DNA from: an uncultured Prevotella sp.
GTDB lineage: Bacteria > Bacteroidota > Bacteroidia > Bacteroidales > Bacteroidaceae
Length of the DNA stretch: 5,142 bases
Reading direction: 5' to 3'
Assembly: GCA_905210845.1 (NCBI GenBank)
Contig: CAJLYG010000214.1
Location: 1 to 5,142, forward strand
Positions 4,542 through 5,142 of the stretch are shown here, one piece after another. A program made the translations under genes and the position numbers. The notes under the pieces are model-generated. The model did no database searches, was not told the origin of the DNA, and saw nothing but the letters and a program-made list of their open reading frames with translations. How positions within the stretch are numbered: the stretch's first letter is position 1; the number at the start of each line of letters is the position of its first letter.

Positions 4542-5142
4542 ATTCACTATAAAACCAGTTGAGTACCTTGTTGACGGTAGGGAAGGAGAAACGGAACCAA
4601 CGGTATTTTGACACGGGCTTACCTCCAAAGCTCAGGATAAAATCGCGAAAGGCATTCTTCTGGAAAGGCAAGCCGGCATCCATGAAGTAGATATGGGCAT
4701 AGTTGTGCTCGTATGCATATCGGATGGCTTGCCATACCGTCAGCGTGTCGGGATGCAACACCTTGTATGTCTTGCGCTTGGATGCCAAATGGAGCAAGAA
4801 AGCTTTCCCTCCTGAATAGACGCAGGTACAACCTCCGATGATCTTGTTCTTGTAAAGGGTGATGAACACCTTCCCGTTCTCACTGGCGTCAATCTCTTGG
4901 ATGATCTCTTCCTTAGGGAGGAACCTCCGTATCTTGAACCGGTAAAAGCCATGGAGCATTTTATAAAAGGCATGAAGCTCTTCCGGTGTCTCCACTTCCC
5001 GGGTCACCACTCCCATATTATAGGCTTTCTCAATTCTACTGGCAGTCCTTGGCGTGAGCCGTTCCTCAGGTGCCATGCTATGGAGGGAGTTGTGTATCTC
5101 CTGCCAAGACACGGGGAAATAGCCACTTTCACGGAAGTAGCG
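4540..5142 (-). CDS. GNAT/FemAB-like acyltransferase (5'-partial)
   Basis: Two hundred residues are visible and the frame stays open to the right edge. The GTG codon at 5112-5110 is therefore an internal Val, and the true N-terminus lies outside. I read it as the C-terminal GNAT-type domain of the FemAB/BioF2-like acetyltransferase group (Acetyltransf_6). Counting from the first visible residue, there is a helical EELHAFYKMLHGFY region (55-68), a beta pair VFITLYKNKIIGG (92-104), the PDTLTVWQAIRYAYEH helix (131-146), then YFMDAG (152-157) and FRDFILSFGG (165-174). This order resembles the group's central fold, with D-x-G followed by FK/R..FG near the end. No transmembrane segment or signal is seen in this part. 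Members act on amino acids, cell-wall precursors or polysaccharide, but the substrate cannot be told. The gene is convergent to the ribosomal operon and unrelated to it. The fold call is moderate; a plain hypothetical protein is the fallback. Confidence 0.65.
   Translation of the reverse strand, partial: RYFRESGYFPVSWQEIHNSLHSMAPEERLTPRTASRIEKAYNMGVVTREVETPEELHAFYKMLHGFYRFKIRRFLPKEEIIQEIDASENGKVFITLYKNKIIGGCTCVYSGGKAFLLHLASKRKTYKVLHPDTLTVWQAIRYAYEHNYAHIYFMDAGLPFQKNAFRDFILSFGGKPVSKYRWFRFSFPTVNKVLNWFYSE

Noticed and set aside
1..5142. tRNA, rRNA, CRISPR, insertion sequence, attachment site or prophage signals
   Set aside because: No such structure, repeat pattern or transposase/integrase coding was seen on either strand.

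Overview
The window looks like a core chromosomal segment from a member of the Bacteroidota, most likely a Prevotella/Bacteroides-type organism. Three things point there. Both recognisable promoters have the Bacteroidota form, TTTG - 19/20 nt - TAnnTTTG. Start codons are preceded by A/T-rich leaders rather than Shine-Dalgarno sites. The block tsaD - pncC - rpmB - rpmG - DUF4295 small protein is, from memory, a typical Bacteroidota gene order. No mobile element, CRISPR array, tRNA or rRNA is visible.

Left part (1-1047, + strand): the 3' end of metH (cobalamin-dependent methionine synthase) enters from outside the window. It stops right after the B12-binding domain, without the reactivation domain of the E. 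coli enzyme. Its ATGA overlap leads into a HAD-superfamily phosphatase similar to YihX. A 161-bp intergenic region follows, holding a 12-bp stem-loop and a well-formed promoter. Its leader is a perfect 16-bp palindrome that abuts the next start codon.

Middle part (1209-3727, + strand): map (type I methionine aminopeptidase), tsaD (tRNA t6A synthesis) and pncC (CinA C-terminal family, NMN deamidase) follow one another with no visible internal promoter. They probably form an operon that joins protein N-terminal maturation, tRNA modification and pyridine-nucleotide salvage.

Right part (3728-4541, + strand): a second Bacteroidota promoter, with three GAATAAT-type half-sites arranged through and beside its spacer, drives rpmB (bL28), rpmG (bL33) and a 52-residue gene of the DUF4295 family. 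That family is probably a Bacteroidota-specific ribosomal protein. The operon ends in a strong intrinsic terminator.

Right edge (4540-5142, - strand): a convergent gene for a GNAT/FemAB-like acyltransferase runs off the window. Its stop codon touches the terminator T-run.

Nothing here is an obviously new multi-gene system. The items most worth a second look are the short DUF4295 gene, the palindromic sites in the two promoters, and the shortened MetH.
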